A stretch of 64,000 nt of DNA from Pseudomonadales bacterium (GCA_002708905.1 PAPM01000039.1:186001-250000); one strand, 5' to 3'. Counted from the first letter of the stretch, positions 44,762 through 54,592 are shown. Notes: generated by a model from the sequence alone, not told the origin. Numbers and translations are program-made.

Positions 44762-46570
44762 ATGAATCATTCAACCGAACTGCACTATAGTATTACCCCA
44801 ATCGATCCCTATGCCCATTTATTTCAGGTGCAACTGGATATACCTTTTGCCATACCAGCAGGTCAACGCCTGCGCCTGCCCAGCTGGATTCCCGGCAGTT
44901 ACATGATTCGGGACTTTGCCAGGAACATCGTGGTTATGAATGGGGCATGTGATGGACAGAGCATAACGCCGGAGAAGGTGGACAAGCAATGCTGGAGCTT
45001 GCCGCAATGCAATGGTCCGGTCACCATCAGCTACCAGGTGTATGCCTGGGACATGTCGGTGCGGGCAGCCCACCTGGATCAAAACCATGCTTATTTCAAC
45101 GGCACCAGTGTCTTTCTGGAACTGGAGGGCCATGGCGACAAGCCCTGCACCCTGGATATCCATAACGCCACCATTGCGGAAGCCCGCCACTGGAAAGTGG
45201 GCACCTCCCTCCCCACAGCAGGTGCGGAACGCTACGGCTTTGGCCGCTACCGTGCTGAAAACTATGCCGACCTGATCGATCATCCAGTGGAAATTGCAGA
45301 CTTCAGCAAAGTCAGTTTTGATGCCTGCGGCATTCCCCATGACTTTATTCTGACCGGCCTGCACAACGCTGACCTTGAGCGGCTGGCAGAGGATCTCAAG
45401 GTGATTTGTGAATACCAGATCAAACTATTCGGCGAACCCGCACCATTTGAGCGTTACGTGTTTATCACCTGGGCTGTAGGAAACGGCTACGGCGGTCTGG
45501 AACATCGCGCTTCCACCAGCCTGATCTGTAATCGGGACGATTTACCCTGCCGTAATGAACGCGGCAACATCAGCGATGGCTACAAAACCTTCCTGGGTTT
45601 GTGCAGCCATGAGTATTTTCACAGCTGGAATGTGAAGCGTATTCAACCGGATATACCCTACGATCTCAGCCAGGAGAACCACACCCCCCTGTTGTGGGCG
45701 TTCGAAGGCATCACCTCGTATTACGATGATCTCACACTGGTGCGCACCGGCTTGATTACAGCGGAGGAGTATCTGGAACTGGTGGGGAAAACCATCACCC
45801 GGATTCTGCGCAACCCGGGCCGCTTCAAGCAATCCACCGCCGCTTCCAGCTTCGACACCTGGACCAAGTTTTACAAGCAGGATGAAAATGCGGCCAATGC
45901 CATCGTCAGCTACTACACCAAAGGTGCCCTGATTGCGCTGGGTCTTGATCTTACCTTGCGTCGGCTGAGCCACAACAGCGTCAGCCTGGACGATGTGATG
46001 CGGCAATTATGGCAACGTCATGGTCGGACCCAGCGGGCTGTCGCCGAATTCGACATCCAGAATCTTTGCCGTGAACTGATGGAAAGCCAGGGCCAGAGCG
46101 CATTGGTTGAACTGGATGCGTTTCTTGAGAATGCCATTTACGGTACCGCCGACCCGGACTTCCACAGCCTGTTTGCCGCCGTCGGCGTTAGCTACCATAC
46201 CCGGCCCGCCAGCTCGGCCAGTGATACCGGCGGCAAACCGGCACCAAGCACAAGCCCCCGCATAGAACTGGGTATCCTCACCGGTGCGGACAGCAGTGGC
46301 GCCAAAGTGCAACGGGTCCTCAACGGCAGCAGTGCCCATCAAGCCGGTATTTCAGCTGGAGACGTGCTGATTGCCCTGGATCGCATCAAGCTGGACAACA
46401 GCAATCTGGAGAAGCTGCTGGGCCGTTACCAGGCAGGGGACAAGGTTGAAATAGTCGGTTTTCGCCGGGATGAGCTGATGACGTTCAGTCTCACCCTGGC
46501 CGCCGGCGGCGAGGATACGGCCTACCTGCAGATTGAGGATGAGAGCCAACTGAAAGGCTGGCTCAGTTAG
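44762..46570 (+). CDS. M61-family glycyl aminopeptidase with PDZ domain
   Basis: A 602-residue protein. Zinc motif H-E-Y-F-H at residues 283-287, followed by S-W-N-V-K-R-I-Q-P as in M61 peptidases; the third ligand Glu lies in the A-F-E-G-I-T-S-Y-Y segment. An N-terminal beta domain (P-S-W-I-P-G-S-Y-M-I-R-D-F) precedes it and a C-terminal PDZ domain (about 515-590, G-A-K-V-Q-R-V-L-N-G-S-S-A-H-Q-A-G-I) follows. It cleaves small N-terminal glycine or alanine residues from peptides; the cellular role is not known. Its last four bases overlap the convergent M23 gene. Confidence 0.92.
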   Translation: MNHSTELHYSITPIDPYAHLFQVQLDIPFAIPAGQRLRLPSWIPGSYMIRDFARNIVVMNGACDGQSITPEKVDKQCWSLPQCNGPVTISYQVYAWDMSVRAAHLDQNHAYFNGTSVFLELEGHGDKPCTLDIHNATIAEARHWKVGTSLPTAGAERYGFGRYRAENYADLIDHPVEIADFSKVSFDACGIPHDFILTGLHNADLERLAEDLKVICEYQIKLFGEPAPFERYVFITWAVGNGYGGLEHRASTSLICNRDDLPCRNERGNISDGYKTFLGLCSHEYFHSWNVKRIQPDIPYDLSQENHTPLLWAFEGITSYYDDLTLVRTGLITAEEYLELVGKTITRILRNPGRFKQSTAASSFDTWTKFYKQDENAANAIVSYYTKGALIALGLDLTLRRLSHNSVSLDDVMRQLWQRHGRTQRAVAEFDIQNLCRELMESQGQSALVELDAFLENAIYGTADPDFHSLFAAVGVSYHTRPASSASDTGGKPAPSTSPRIELGILTGADSSGAKVQRVLNGSSAHQAGISAGDVLIALDRIKLDNSNLEKLLGRYQAGDKVEIVGFRRDELMTFSLTLAAGGEDTAYLQIEDESQLKGWLS

Positions 46571-47406
46571 GAATCCGGCATCAATAGCTGAGGGTCCAGA
46601 CGTTCCTGATACCAGTTCAGGCGCCAGCATAAATGGGGGCCGGTGGCACGCCCGGTGGCCCCCACCAGCCCGATCGCCTGCCCCTGCTTCACCTTCTGCC
46701 CTGACTTCACCAGCAACTTGCTCATGTGCAGGTAGCTGGTGTTGATACCGTGGCCATGGTCAATCACCATAGTGCCACCGGAAAAGAACATGTCCTTGTG
46801 AGCCAGCGTCACCACACCATCGGCCGGGGCCAGAATTTCAGTGCCCTCCGGCACCGCAATATCGACACCAAAATGCGGCCGTCGTGGCTCGCCGTTATAA
46901 ATCCGCTGACTGCCATAAACACCGGTGATCGGTCCCTTTACGGGCCATTCAAACCGCTGGAGGAACCCAAGCAGTCCACTGTCGGTATCCCGCGCCTGCT
47001 TTACCTCGCCGGCTTCCGCCTGGATGCGTTTCAGGTGTTTGGGATCAGGGTTTACTGTGCGGGCAGGAACCCCTTCTATACGCTGGAGATTGTATTCGCG
47101 TTTCTCAATGGTGAATGGCAGCGACTTTTGCTCCCCACTGGCAAGGATCAGTTTGAGACTCTGCTGCAACGGCTCATCGCGCCCGAATCCCAGCACAAAT
47201 TCACCTTGGTCGGTGAGCGGTAAACGGCGACCGGCATAATAGATTTCCGCACCGGATGGCACATGCCCAATGACCATCCCCCCCTGCGTCAACTCACCCT
47301 GCAATGACAGATCCTGAAGCGTCAGCGACTGGGCCCACACTGAACCAGTCAAGGCATAGAATCCAATCAGTAACGTTCGCAGCAGGGCGACGCCAAATTT
47401 TTTCAA
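46567..47406 (-). CDS. M23 (LytM-type) peptidoglycan peptidase, unusual third zinc ligand
   Basis: A 279-residue exported protein with a signal peptide (to about residue 25), a beta domain and a C-terminal M23 domain. Zinc ligands His178 and Asp182 are in P-H-F-G-V-D. The final motif, usually H-L-H, reads H-L-C-W (His258, Cys260), so the third ligand would be cysteine. That could still bind zinc or weaken activity, as in some LytM activators. The start is a TTG overlapping the MltB stop (TTGA), so the two are translationally coupled, consistent with a joint role in cell-wall hydrolysis. Confidence 0.88.
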   Translation of the reverse strand: MKKFGVALLRTLLIGFYALTGSVWAQSLTLQDLSLQGELTQGGMVIGHVPSGAEIYYAGRRLPLTDQGEFVLGFGRDEPLQQSLKLILASGEQKSLPFTIEKREYNLQRIEGVPARTVNPDPKHLKRIQAEAGEVKQARDTDSGLLGFLQRFEWPVKGPITGVYGSQRIYNGEPRRPHFGVDIAVPEGTEILAPADGVVTLAHKDMFFSGGTMVIDHGHGINTSYLHMSKLLVKSGQKVKQGQAIGLVGATGRATGPHLCWRLNWYQERLDPQLLMPDS

Positions 47407-48707
47407 GGTTGCTCTCCACTGTCTGAGTCGGAAGCCTGGTCGGTGTCAGCGGCCTGTTTTGAATTTGAGGCCGCTTTTAACAGGTTTAAGGTTTCATCGG
47501 ACAGGTAGCCGTCTGCCACCCAGCCCTGAGACTTCTGCAAGTCCCGCAGGGCGCGTTTTGTGCGCGTCCCGAATATGCCATCTACAGCACCTATGTCGTA
47601 ACCTGCCTGCGTCAACGCCTTCTGGACCCATTGGACCGTTTCCACAGTAAGTCGTTCATCATCAGGCGGCATCACCGCAAGCTCGCCGGCACCGTTAATC
47701 CGGTCGGCCAGATGCCCTACCGCCAGCGCGTAAAATTCGGATCGATTCCACCCCATGATGACATCAAAATTCTGGTACACCATAAACGCCGGCCCCCGAT
47801 GGCCGCTGGGAATAATAACGGAAGCCGACAGCTCCAGATTGGGCACGGGATTGCCTGCCACATCCCGAATGCCCAGCTGACGCCATTCCGACAACGGCTT
47901 GCGTACATCCCGTCCGGCCAGGGCGTAATCGAATTTTTCCGGCAGCTGCACTTCCCGCCCCCAACGCAGATTACGCTCCCAGCCTAATTTATTCAGGAAA
48001 TGAGCGGCGGAGGTGAAGGCATCGGGCAAGCTGTTCCATAAATCCGCTTTTTTATCGCCATCCGCATCCAGGGCATAGCGCCGATAGGCGCTGGGCATAA
48101 ACTGCATGTTGCCCATGGCACCAGCCCAGGACCCCAGCATGGTAGTGTGATCCGCCACCCCGTCTTCCACCAGGCGTAGCGCCTCCATCAGTTCCACCGT
48201 AAAGAACTCGCTACGGCGGGGATCACAGGCCAGCGTGGTCAGTGAATCAAGCACATTCATCTTGCCTAGATAGGAGCCGAAGTTGGTTTCTAGCCCCCAA
48301 AAGGCCACCAGATACTGGGGCGGTATGCCGTATTCACGGGTCAACTGCAGCAACAGGTCATAGTGCTGCTTCAGCATCTGCCGACCTTTCTGGATGCGCT
48401 GCTCGTTAACCCGTTGCAATAAATAATTATGGAAGGTTTCGGTGAACTCGGGCTGTTTGCGGTCCAGCTCAATGACCCGCGCCACATAACTGACAGCCCC
48501 CAGTTGAGTGTCCACCACCTCCGGCGCAATCTTCTCGTCCAGCGCCCGCTGCTTAAGCTCTGCCACACATTGACTGAAATGAGCATCCGCTGCAGGCTCA
48601 ACGCCCTGCTCACCAGCCCAACTCAATCCACTGCAAGCCAAGCTGGCCCAACCCAGAACAGCCCCGCCCAACAGGCACCGGCCTATTTTGCAATCATATG
48701 ATTTCAT
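47403..48707 (-). CDS. MltB-family lytic murein transglycosylase with peptidoglycan-binding domain
   Basis: A 434-residue protein: signal peptide (cut after about residue 31, possibly via W-A-G), an SLT-like domain with catalytic Glu140 in W-G-L-E-T-N-F-G-S, M-G-N-M-Q-F-M-P-S-A-Y downstream, and a C-terminal PG_binding_1 domain (about 350-410, V-Q-K-A-L-T-Q-A-G-Y-D-I-G-A-V-D-G-I-F-G). It should cleave the glycan backbone and make anhydromuropeptides. Co-transcribed with the M23 gene; both may assist septation or sacculus remodelling. Confidence 0.92.
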   Translation of the reverse strand: MKSYDCKIGRCLLGGAVLGWASLACSGLSWAGEQGVEPAADAHFSQCVAELKQRALDEKIAPEVVDTQLGAVSYVARVIELDRKQPEFTETFHNYLLQRVNEQRIQKGRQMLKQHYDLLLQLTREYGIPPQYLVAFWGLETNFGSYLGKMNVLDSLTTLACDPRRSEFFTVELMEALRLVEDGVADHTTMLGSWAGAMGNMQFMPSAYRRYALDADGDKKADLWNSLPDAFTSAAHFLNKLGWERNLRWGREVQLPEKFDYALAGRDVRKPLSEWRQLGIRDVAGNPVPNLELSASVIIPSGHRGPAFMVYQNFDVIMGWNRSEFYALAVGHLADRINGAGELAVMPPDDERLTVETVQWVQKALTQAGYDIGAVDGIFGTRTKRALRDLQKSQGWVADGYLSDETLNLLKAASNSKQAADTDQASDSDSGEQP

Positions 48708-48838
48708 TCAGGTATTCCTACACCCTGCGATTCCATCTTCAGATCCTAACAAAGTTAACAATCCACCGACAGCGGGTAACGAGAAAAGAGAGTCTACAAT
48801 GAATATTGAGCAACCAAAATCAAGGTCGGTCCTTATCC

Positions 48839-50740
48839 ATGTCGCTGCTGCGCATTCTGTCATGGTTTATCCTGCTTCTGTCAGCGGGCGCACATGCCAA
48901 TAACATTGAACTCACACCGGATGTTGGTACCACTGCGCTAGTCCCCCTGGCCGAGGTGTATGTGGATGAGCATGATACCCTGACACTGAATCAGATCACC
49001 ACGTCCGCCACCTTCGTTCCCGGTGAGCAGGAAACTCTGAGCCTGGGCTTTACCAAGGCCCGGGTGTGGCTGCGTTTCCGCCTGCATAACCCGCTGCCGA
49101 CGCCGCAGTATCGCATCCTGTATATGAATTATTTTCTGCTGGATGAGGTTGTGCTCTTTTCAGAACAAGACGGGGAATTCACCCCAGAGTACAGTGGACG
49201 ACGATACCTGGCGGAGCATAACCGGAGCCCGATCCCCACCCGTTTTTTCCACTTTGAAATCACCGTTCCTGCCGCTGCCACGCAGACGTATTATCTGGCC
49301 CTGAAAAGTGAAGACGGCATTTCCACCGCGGCCACCTTGATGCAGCGGGAGCAATTTCAGCGCCTTATGATCACCGATACCATCGGCATCACCCTGTTCA
49401 GTGGCCTGATTCTGGCAAACCTGTGTTTTGCCTTGTTTATGTTGATTAAACTCAGGGAAAGGGAGTTGCTGTATTATTTTGGTTTTCTGCTTTCCCACCA
49501 TGTGTTCACCATTACCATGCTGGAAGGGGTGCCCGCCAGCCTGTTCAACATGGAAAACCTGTTCTGGAACCGCACCGGCATCATCTTCATGGTGAATGTC
49601 GCAGTGGTGATGTCGGTATTGTTTTATCGCAACTTCCTCAAATTCAAGGAGCGCTATCCCCGCTTCTACTCCCAGTCGCAGGTGCTGCTGGTGATCGCAC
49701 TGATCAGCACCGTGCAATGCCTGTTGCTGCCCCATTTCATTGGCTCCGCCGTCTCCACCATCCTGTGCATGATCGTCGGCACCGGCATCATGTTCAGCTG
49801 TGTGCAATGCGCGTTGGCCGGGGACCGCAGTGCCATGCTGTTCCTGTTGTCCTGGTCGTCGGGAATCACCGGCGCCACCATTTTCTGCCTCAAACTCTGG
49901 GACATTCTGCCCAGCAACATTTTTACCGACAACGCCTGGCAAATCGGCGCTACCCTGGAAGCTATCCTGTTTTCCTTTACTATTGCCGACCGTGTTACCA
50001 CCGAACGCCGTATGCGCCTGCAAACTCAAACGGAACTGGTGAAGCGGGAACGGACCTTGCGTCTGACCCAGGAAAAACTACTGGCCGCAGAAACAGCGGC
50101 CAAGGAAGAACTGGAACGGCAGGTGGAAGAACGCACCCGCGACATCACCCGGATTCTGGGCGAACTGGAAATTCAGAACCTGAAGTTAAAAGAGCTTTCC
50201 ATCAATGACGGGCTGACCCGGGTACGCAATCGCCGCTTTTTCAACGATGCCTATCCCGAGCTATGGCGGGCAGCACAGCGCCGGGGCAAATGGATCAGTA
50301 TCATCATGTTGGACATTGACCATTTCAAATCCATCAACGACACCTACGGGCATCTCACCGGCGACCAATGCCTGGTGGCCGTGGCTGAGTGTCTGCGCAA
50401 TCACGTCAGCCGTCCCAATGATCTTATCTGCAGATATGGTGGCGAGGAATTTGTCATGGTGCTGTTCGACACCGATGCCGAGGCGGCCACACGTCTGGCG
50501 GAAAGTCTCCGTCAAGCATTGGCCAATTGTATTCTGGAAACCGAATCGGGCCCACTGCAACTCACCGCCAGCCTGGGGATCGCCGCCTGTATTCCGACAC
50601 CGGCGCTTTCTGCCACCGATCTATTGGCAAACAGCGATCATGCACTCTACCAGTCCAAGGCTGACGGCCGAAATCGAGTCACATTAGCGCAATCGGACCT
50701 GCGCGCCGCTCAATCCGGGTCCGTATCCAGCAACCGCTGA
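48839..50740 (+). CDS. 7TMR-DISM diguanylate cyclase (second of two)
   Basis: A 633-residue membrane sensor with the same plan as the protein at 42651: signal peptide, DISM beta-domain (about 25-170), seven helices (about 180-380), coiled coil and GGDEF. The motif is Y-G-G-E-E-F and R-P-N-D five residues upstream is an I-site. The ATG at 48839 is preferred; a TTG at 48806 is also possible, and a short unrelated frame starts at 48799. It overlaps the 3' end of the leftward TPR-like gene by 31 bases. A relative of, but not a copy of, the first cyclase. Confidence 0.9.
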   Translation: MSLLRILSWFILLLSAGAHANNIELTPDVGTTALVPLAEVYVDEHDTLTLNQITTSATFVPGEQETLSLGFTKARVWLRFRLHNPLPTPQYRILYMNYFLLDEVVLFSEQDGEFTPEYSGRRYLAEHNRSPIPTRFFHFEITVPAAATQTYYLALKSEDGISTAATLMQREQFQRLMITDTIGITLFSGLILANLCFALFMLIKLRERELLYYFGFLLSHHVFTITMLEGVPASLFNMENLFWNRTGIIFMVNVAVVMSVLFYRNFLKFKERYPRFYSQSQVLLVIALISTVQCLLLPHFIGSAVSTILCMIVGTGIMFSCVQCALAGDRSAMLFLLSWSSGITGATIFCLKLWDILPSNIFTDNAWQIGATLEAILFSFTIADRVTTERRMRLQTQTELVKRERTLRLTQEKLLAAETAAKEELERQVEERTRDITRILGELEIQNLKLKELSINDGLTRVRNRRFFNDAYPELWRAAQRRGKWISIIMLDIDHFKSINDTYGHLTGDQCLVAVAECLRNHVSRPNDLICRYGGEEFVMVLFDTDAEAATRLAESLRQALANCILETESGPLQLTASLGIAACIPTPALSATDLLANSDHALYQSKADGRNRVTLAQSDLRAAQSGSVSSNR

Positions 50741-51210
50741 GCCATCTCCAGCACGACACTGCCTCCCACCTGATCCTGCGGATCCAGTTCCCGCAATTTC
50801 AGCAGCACCGCCATGGCAGCGTCCACATTGCCCTTGCGCAACTGCACGAAGCCGGTGGCTTTCATGCTGTATAAGTACAAGCGACTGGCACCCGTCACAT
50901 TGCACCAGCGGGAGCCCGGCTCCAGTTCCCGCCAATCCACAGCAAAACCTTCATGCAAGGCGCTCAGCACCAGCACCTGGTTGATTCTCTGTAATGATTC
51001 ATCAAAGCGGTTGGAATAGGCGTACATCTTGTAGAGCGCCACCAGTACTTCCAACTTTTCCGGCATCAGCCGGTGTGCATCCAGCAACAGATTCTCGGTG
51101 CGCTGCCAGTCGTTGCAGATGTCCAGCGGCTCCCGCAGCAACTTCTGCAATTGGATATCCACAACGCCTTCAGATAACGGCATATCATCAAACAGATCTT
51201 TTATCTGCAT
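50710..51210 (-). CDS. TPR-like small helical protein
   Basis: A 166-residue soluble protein with at least two degenerate tetratricopeptide-type helical pairs (R-T-E-N-L-L-L-D-A-H-R-L-M-P-E-K-L-E-V and L-Y-S-M-K-A-T-G-F-V-Q-L-R-K-G-N-V-D-A-A). Probably a scaffold or chaperone-like protein. ATG at 51210. The gene lies 14 bases after the helical protein gene at 51225 in the same direction, so the two may function together. Exact role unknown. Confidence 0.7.
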   Translation of the reverse strand: MQIKDLFDDMPLSEGVVDIQLQKLLREPLDICNDWQRTENLLLDAHRLMPEKLEVLVALYKMYAYSNRFDESLQRINQVLVLSALHEGFAVDWRELEPGSRWCNVTGASRLYLYSMKATGFVQLRKGNVDAAMAVLLKLRELDPQDQVGGSVVLEMAQRLLDTDPD

Positions 51211-51224
51211 GTTTTGCTTATCCT

Positions 51225-51659
51225 CTACTCGGCCTCCTCCTCTTCCAGCTGCTGCAGCAACTCTGCCGGCAACAGGAATAGGCCATTCTGACGAATACGC
51301 GCTTTGAAACCCTTCATCACCGGACGCGAAATCATGGTTTCCGCCAGCACCCGTTTTTCATACACCCGGTCTTTGTCGGCCTCCGACAACAGGCCGCGGA
51401 CGTCTGCAATCAGCTCATGCATATCCGGCCCGATCAACTCACCCGCTTCCTGCTTCACCTGATCATAAAGGGCCGCCATCACCTTCTTTTCCAGAGTCTT
51501 CATTTTGCATTTGCCGTCGAGGATTTTGAGCATCACGGTGGTGGCGCAATCCACATCGGTTGCTGACAGCGATTGCGACCGCACCCAATGACCCAGCCAT
51601 TGTTCCAGTGTGGACAAAGGATGAGCTTCAGATGGAGATGATCGGAGATGTATGAACAT
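51225..51659 (-). CDS. Small helical protein of unknown function
   Basis: A 144-residue, mostly helical soluble protein with a leucine/glutamate-rich C-terminus (L-L-P-A-E-L-L-Q-Q-L-E-E-E-E-A-E). No family recognised, no catalytic motif and no signal peptide. It is just upstream of the TPR-like gene and probably cotranscribed. The ATG at 51659 lacks a strong ribosome site; an ATG further in is possible. Confidence 0.6.
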   Translation of the reverse strand: MFIHLRSSPSEAHPLSTLEQWLGHWVRSQSLSATDVDCATTVMLKILDGKCKMKTLEKKVMAALYDQVKQEAGELIGPDMHELIADVRGLLSEADKDRVYEKRVLAETMISRPVMKGFKARIRQNGLFLLPAELLQQLEEEEAE

Positions 51660-51813
51660 GTGCTAATCGGCCCCCAAGCGCGCTTCAGGCATCACCTAGC
51701 AAGGGCTGCACCAATACTATCTCATTGAATTTTAAGATTATTTACAATCAGGCCTGAGGAGGGGGTCAGCCAAAAGCCGACACCCGGAGTGAATTTGTAG
51801 GATACAACACAGC

Positions 51814-53133
51814 CTAGGATGCCCCCCACTGCTGCACACGTTGCACGCTTTCCCGATAAGGTTTCAGTGAAGCGGACAGCAGAATCAGTGCGCTAACCGT
51901 GGCAAGCACGCTGATAATCAACAATGAATAACGCAACGCTTTGTCGTCCTGAAATACATAGTCTGTCAGGATCGCCACGGCGGTGGGGCCCACGCCCAGG
52001 CCGATGATAGTCACCACAAACAGATACATGGCAGACGCCTGCCCGCGCATGGGATTGGGCATGATCTCCTGGATCGCCGCCGGGGCCACGCCAAAGGGCA
52101 TGGCCAGGGAAAAACAGCCCACACCAACCGCAGCGATGGCCACGGTGAGATTATCCACGGCATAACCGGCGAAGGATGGCAGCGCAATGGCACAGGCAAT
52201 CAAGCCAACCCGCATCGGCGCATCCTTGTGGCCGCGGCTGGTGAGCCAGTCCGAAACACGGCCACCAACGATAATGCCCAGCGAGCCAAAAATCCCGATC
52301 AGCAGACCGTAAATGTATCCCACTTCAGAAGCATCAAGCCCGTAAGTACGAATAAAAAACGCCGGCACCCAGGACGCGGCACCATAGGCACAAAAGGCAA
52401 CACAGGCAAAGCTCAGATTGTGCAGCAATACGGTTTTGCGGTTCAGCTTGATATAGGCCATCACTTCAGCAAAAGACACTTCGACCCCGGCACCGGCGCC
52501 CTGTCGCGGCGGCTCTTTCAGCAAAAAAAGGAGCAGGCAAAACATCACCCCGGCCGCCCCCAGCATCAGGAAGATGGATTGCCAGGGACGAATGGTGCCG
52601 ATGATGGGCAGCACCATATCGCCCTGAGCTGAGGCAAAGTGAATAACCAAACCACCCAGCAGGAACGCCATCCCGGAGCCGACATAAATGCCCATGGAAT
52701 AGACGCTGATGGCCGTTGCCCTTTGATGTGGCGGAAAACTGTCGGCGATGAGGGAATAGGCCGCCGGTGACAGGGCCGCCTCACCGGCGCCCACCCCCAC
52801 CCGGGCAAACAGGAAATGCCAGTAATTCTTCGCCAATCCACAGAGAGCCGTCATCGCACTCCAGACCAGCACGCCCGCCGCAATCAATCCCCGGCGGCTT
52901 TTTCGATCCGCCAGGCGCCCCAAAGGGATGCCGCAGAGCGTATAAAACAATGCAAAGGAAAAACCCATCAACAGGCTCATCTGAGTATCAGAGATTGCCA
53001 GGTCCCGACGAATCGGCCCCACCAGCAGATTAAGGATCTGGCGATCAATGAACGACAGGACATAGGCCAACATCAGAATGGCAACCGTGACCCAGGCGCG
53101 GGCGGTAGTCGGATATTTCACAGGGCTGTTCAA
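51814..53133 (-). CDS. MFS transporter
   Basis: A 439-residue major facilitator with about twelve membrane helices. The loop 2-3 signature is present (P-L-G-R-L-A-D-R-K-S-R-R) and the central loop is short. It resembles the spinster/hexuronate-type MFS group, with the helix-1 pattern A-Y-V-L-S-F-I-D-R-Q-I-L-N. Substrate unknown. It stands alone, 680 bases from any gene it could share transcription with on its 3' side. Confidence 0.9.
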   Translation of the reverse strand: MNSPVKYPTTARAWVTVAILMLAYVLSFIDRQILNLLVGPIRRDLAISDTQMSLLMGFSFALFYTLCGIPLGRLADRKSRRGLIAAGVLVWSAMTALCGLAKNYWHFLFARVGVGAGEAALSPAAYSLIADSFPPHQRATAISVYSMGIYVGSGMAFLLGGLVIHFASAQGDMVLPIIGTIRPWQSIFLMLGAAGVMFCLLLFLLKEPPRQGAGAGVEVSFAEVMAYIKLNRKTVLLHNLSFACVAFCAYGAASWVPAFFIRTYGLDASEVGYIYGLLIGIFGSLGIIVGGRVSDWLTSRGHKDAPMRVGLIACAIALPSFAGYAVDNLTVAIAAVGVGCFSLAMPFGVAPAAIQEIMPNPMRGQASAMYLFVVTIIGLGVGPTAVAILTDYVFQDDKALRYSLLIISVLATVSALILLSASLKPYRESVQRVQQWGAS

Positions 53134-53292
53134 GAGGCACCTCAGAGAGAACGATGGTTAGTAAAGAGAGTGGTCGAGCCTTCCCGAGTCTGCAAACCCG
53201 GTTTTCCGGTACTTGCCAAAAAATGACCTAAAACAACCTGTTCAGCGCTGTATTACAAAATAGGCCTGTGCGCTTGGTATTATTGGACCAGG

Positions 53293-53622
53293 TTATCGGA
53301 CCAGGGGAGCCTGCATCTTCAGGCGCTCCGCATGGACCTCCAGATCCGGTTGCTTGCAGTTGTAGCCATCCGGATAGATCACCTGAATGATTTGATCGGT
53401 ACCAATGGAACCACGCAGGATATCAAGCATGGCGGGGGCCTCATGCTGTGACATATGAGTGAGCTTTCGTCGTACCCCGGACACCATGGTATAAAACAGA
53501 TCGCCGCCCTTGGCGACTTCAATGGACTTAATGGCTTCGGGGAAACATTTCACCTCCGCCATCGCGGGCAAGACCACACTTAGCCCCACCAACATCAGGG
53601 TCAAGCAGCCAATGCGTGTCAT
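53293..53622 (-). CDS. Small exported protein, unrecognised
   Basis: A 109-residue protein from the ATG at 53622, which has an ideal GGGAGG ribosome site five to eight bases upstream (the frame extends to an upstream ATG at 53643, less likely). A clean signal peptide is cut near A-M-A (residue 23). The mature domain has two cysteines (V-K-C-F and Y-N-C-K-Q) likely bonded. Family not recognised. Confidence 0.75.
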   Translation of the reverse strand: MTRIGCLTLMLVGLSVVLPAMAEVKCFPEAIKSIEVAKGGDLFYTMVSGVRRKLTHMSQHEAPAMLDILRGSIGTDQIIQVIYPDGYNCKQPDLEVHAERLKMQAPLVR

Positions 53623-53762
53623 ATTCCCTCCCATAAATATCAAAATTAATTATGGCATTTAATGTGCTTACGCTATTTTTACTAAAGAGCGCCTTAAAAG
53701 CCATACACAGCAAAACCATGCTAAGCGCACTATCACAATAAAAACAGGAATCACCTGGTAAC

Positions 53763-54275
53763 ATGAAACGGAATTATGATGGGGAGCGTCCCCCCATTGT
53801 GCTTGACATTGAAGCATCTGGCTTTGGCAACGGAAGTTATCCTATCGAAGTGGGGTTCGCTGCGGACAGCAGCACTCGCTACTGCAGTCTGATCAAACCT
53901 TTCCCGAACTGGACCCACTGGAGTGAGACCGCTGAAGAGGCCCACGGAATCAGCCGTGAGGAACTTTTGCTGCGCGGCCGTAATCCAAGGGACGTGGTGC
54001 TGGAACTCAATCGTCGCCTCAAGGGCAAGCAGATCTACAGCGACGGCTGGGTGGTAGATCACCCGTGGCTGATGAAACTGTTCTTTGCGGTCAACATTGA
54101 ACCCACCTTCCAGCTCTCGCCCATTGAATTGATCATGACGGAAGATCAGATCGAAATTTGGGATGAAGTCCATGAGGAAGTATTGGCCTGCAACGAGTTA
54201 CAGCGCCATCGCGCCAGTGTGGATGCCTGGGTGATCCAGCAAACCTGGATCCGCAGCCACTATATGACGCAGTGA
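53763..54275 (+). CDS. DEDD-type 3'-5' exonuclease-like protein
   Basis: A 170-residue compact RNase T/exonuclease-fold protein. The metal-binding D-x-E of ExoI is present as D-I-E-A-S-G-F-G (about residues 15-22). The second Asp lies in S-D-G-W-V-V-D-H-P-W, and the H-R-A-S-V-D-A segment near residue 152 supplies the final His and Asp. It should trim 3' ends of nucleic acid, substrate unknown. The ATG at 53763 is the only sensible start; the gene stands alone. Confidence 0.82.
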   Translation: MKRNYDGERPPIVLDIEASGFGNGSYPIEVGFAADSSTRYCSLIKPFPNWTHWSETAEEAHGISREELLLRGRNPRDVVLELNRRLKGKQIYSDGWVVDHPWLMKLFFAVNIEPTFQLSPIELIMTEDQIEIWDEVHEEVLACNELQRHRASVDAWVIQQTWIRSHYMTQ

Positions 54276-54466
54276 AGTCGCACCAAGTTGAAGCAAGTAG
54301 TCGCCCGGGGCGTTATGTTGAAGCAGCTAATCTGTTCAGTCTTCACAGAAAACCGGTTTTGCAGCGCTTTTATCGAATTTCATATTGGCATCACATTTGC
54401 TTTAGAAACATCAGTGAGCCAATTTCACACCCTCTTTGCAGCCGACTCTGCTGTACTTTGGGATCG

Positions 54467-54496
54467 CACACGCCGGGTTGGGGAACCCGGCGTGTG
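54467..54496. other. Strong hairpin between exonuclease and sigma-factor genes
   Basis: CACACGCCGGGTT (54467-54479), loop GGGG, then AACCCGGCGTGTG (54484-54496), a perfect 13-base stem. No T run follows on either strand, so it may not be an intrinsic terminator; it may instead be a regulatory structure or end of the exonuclease transcript. Confidence 0.5.
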
Positions 54497-54592
54497 TTCG
54501 ACCCGCTATCCTCAAATCCGCTTTGCCTCTGCACACCCCCATGTGTATGATTCCGCTCACAATCATTTCAGCTAGTGTGCTCCGGGAAGGAC

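Noticed and set aside
49160-50029. Open frame of 289 codons opposite the second diguanylate cyclase
   Set aside because: Histidine/glutamine-rich shadow with no domain; the cyclase has clear membrane helices and a GGEEF motif on the plus strand.
54276-54592. Frames between the exonuclease and the sigma factor
   Set aside because: They run across a strong hairpin, lack ribosome sites and look like chance sequence.
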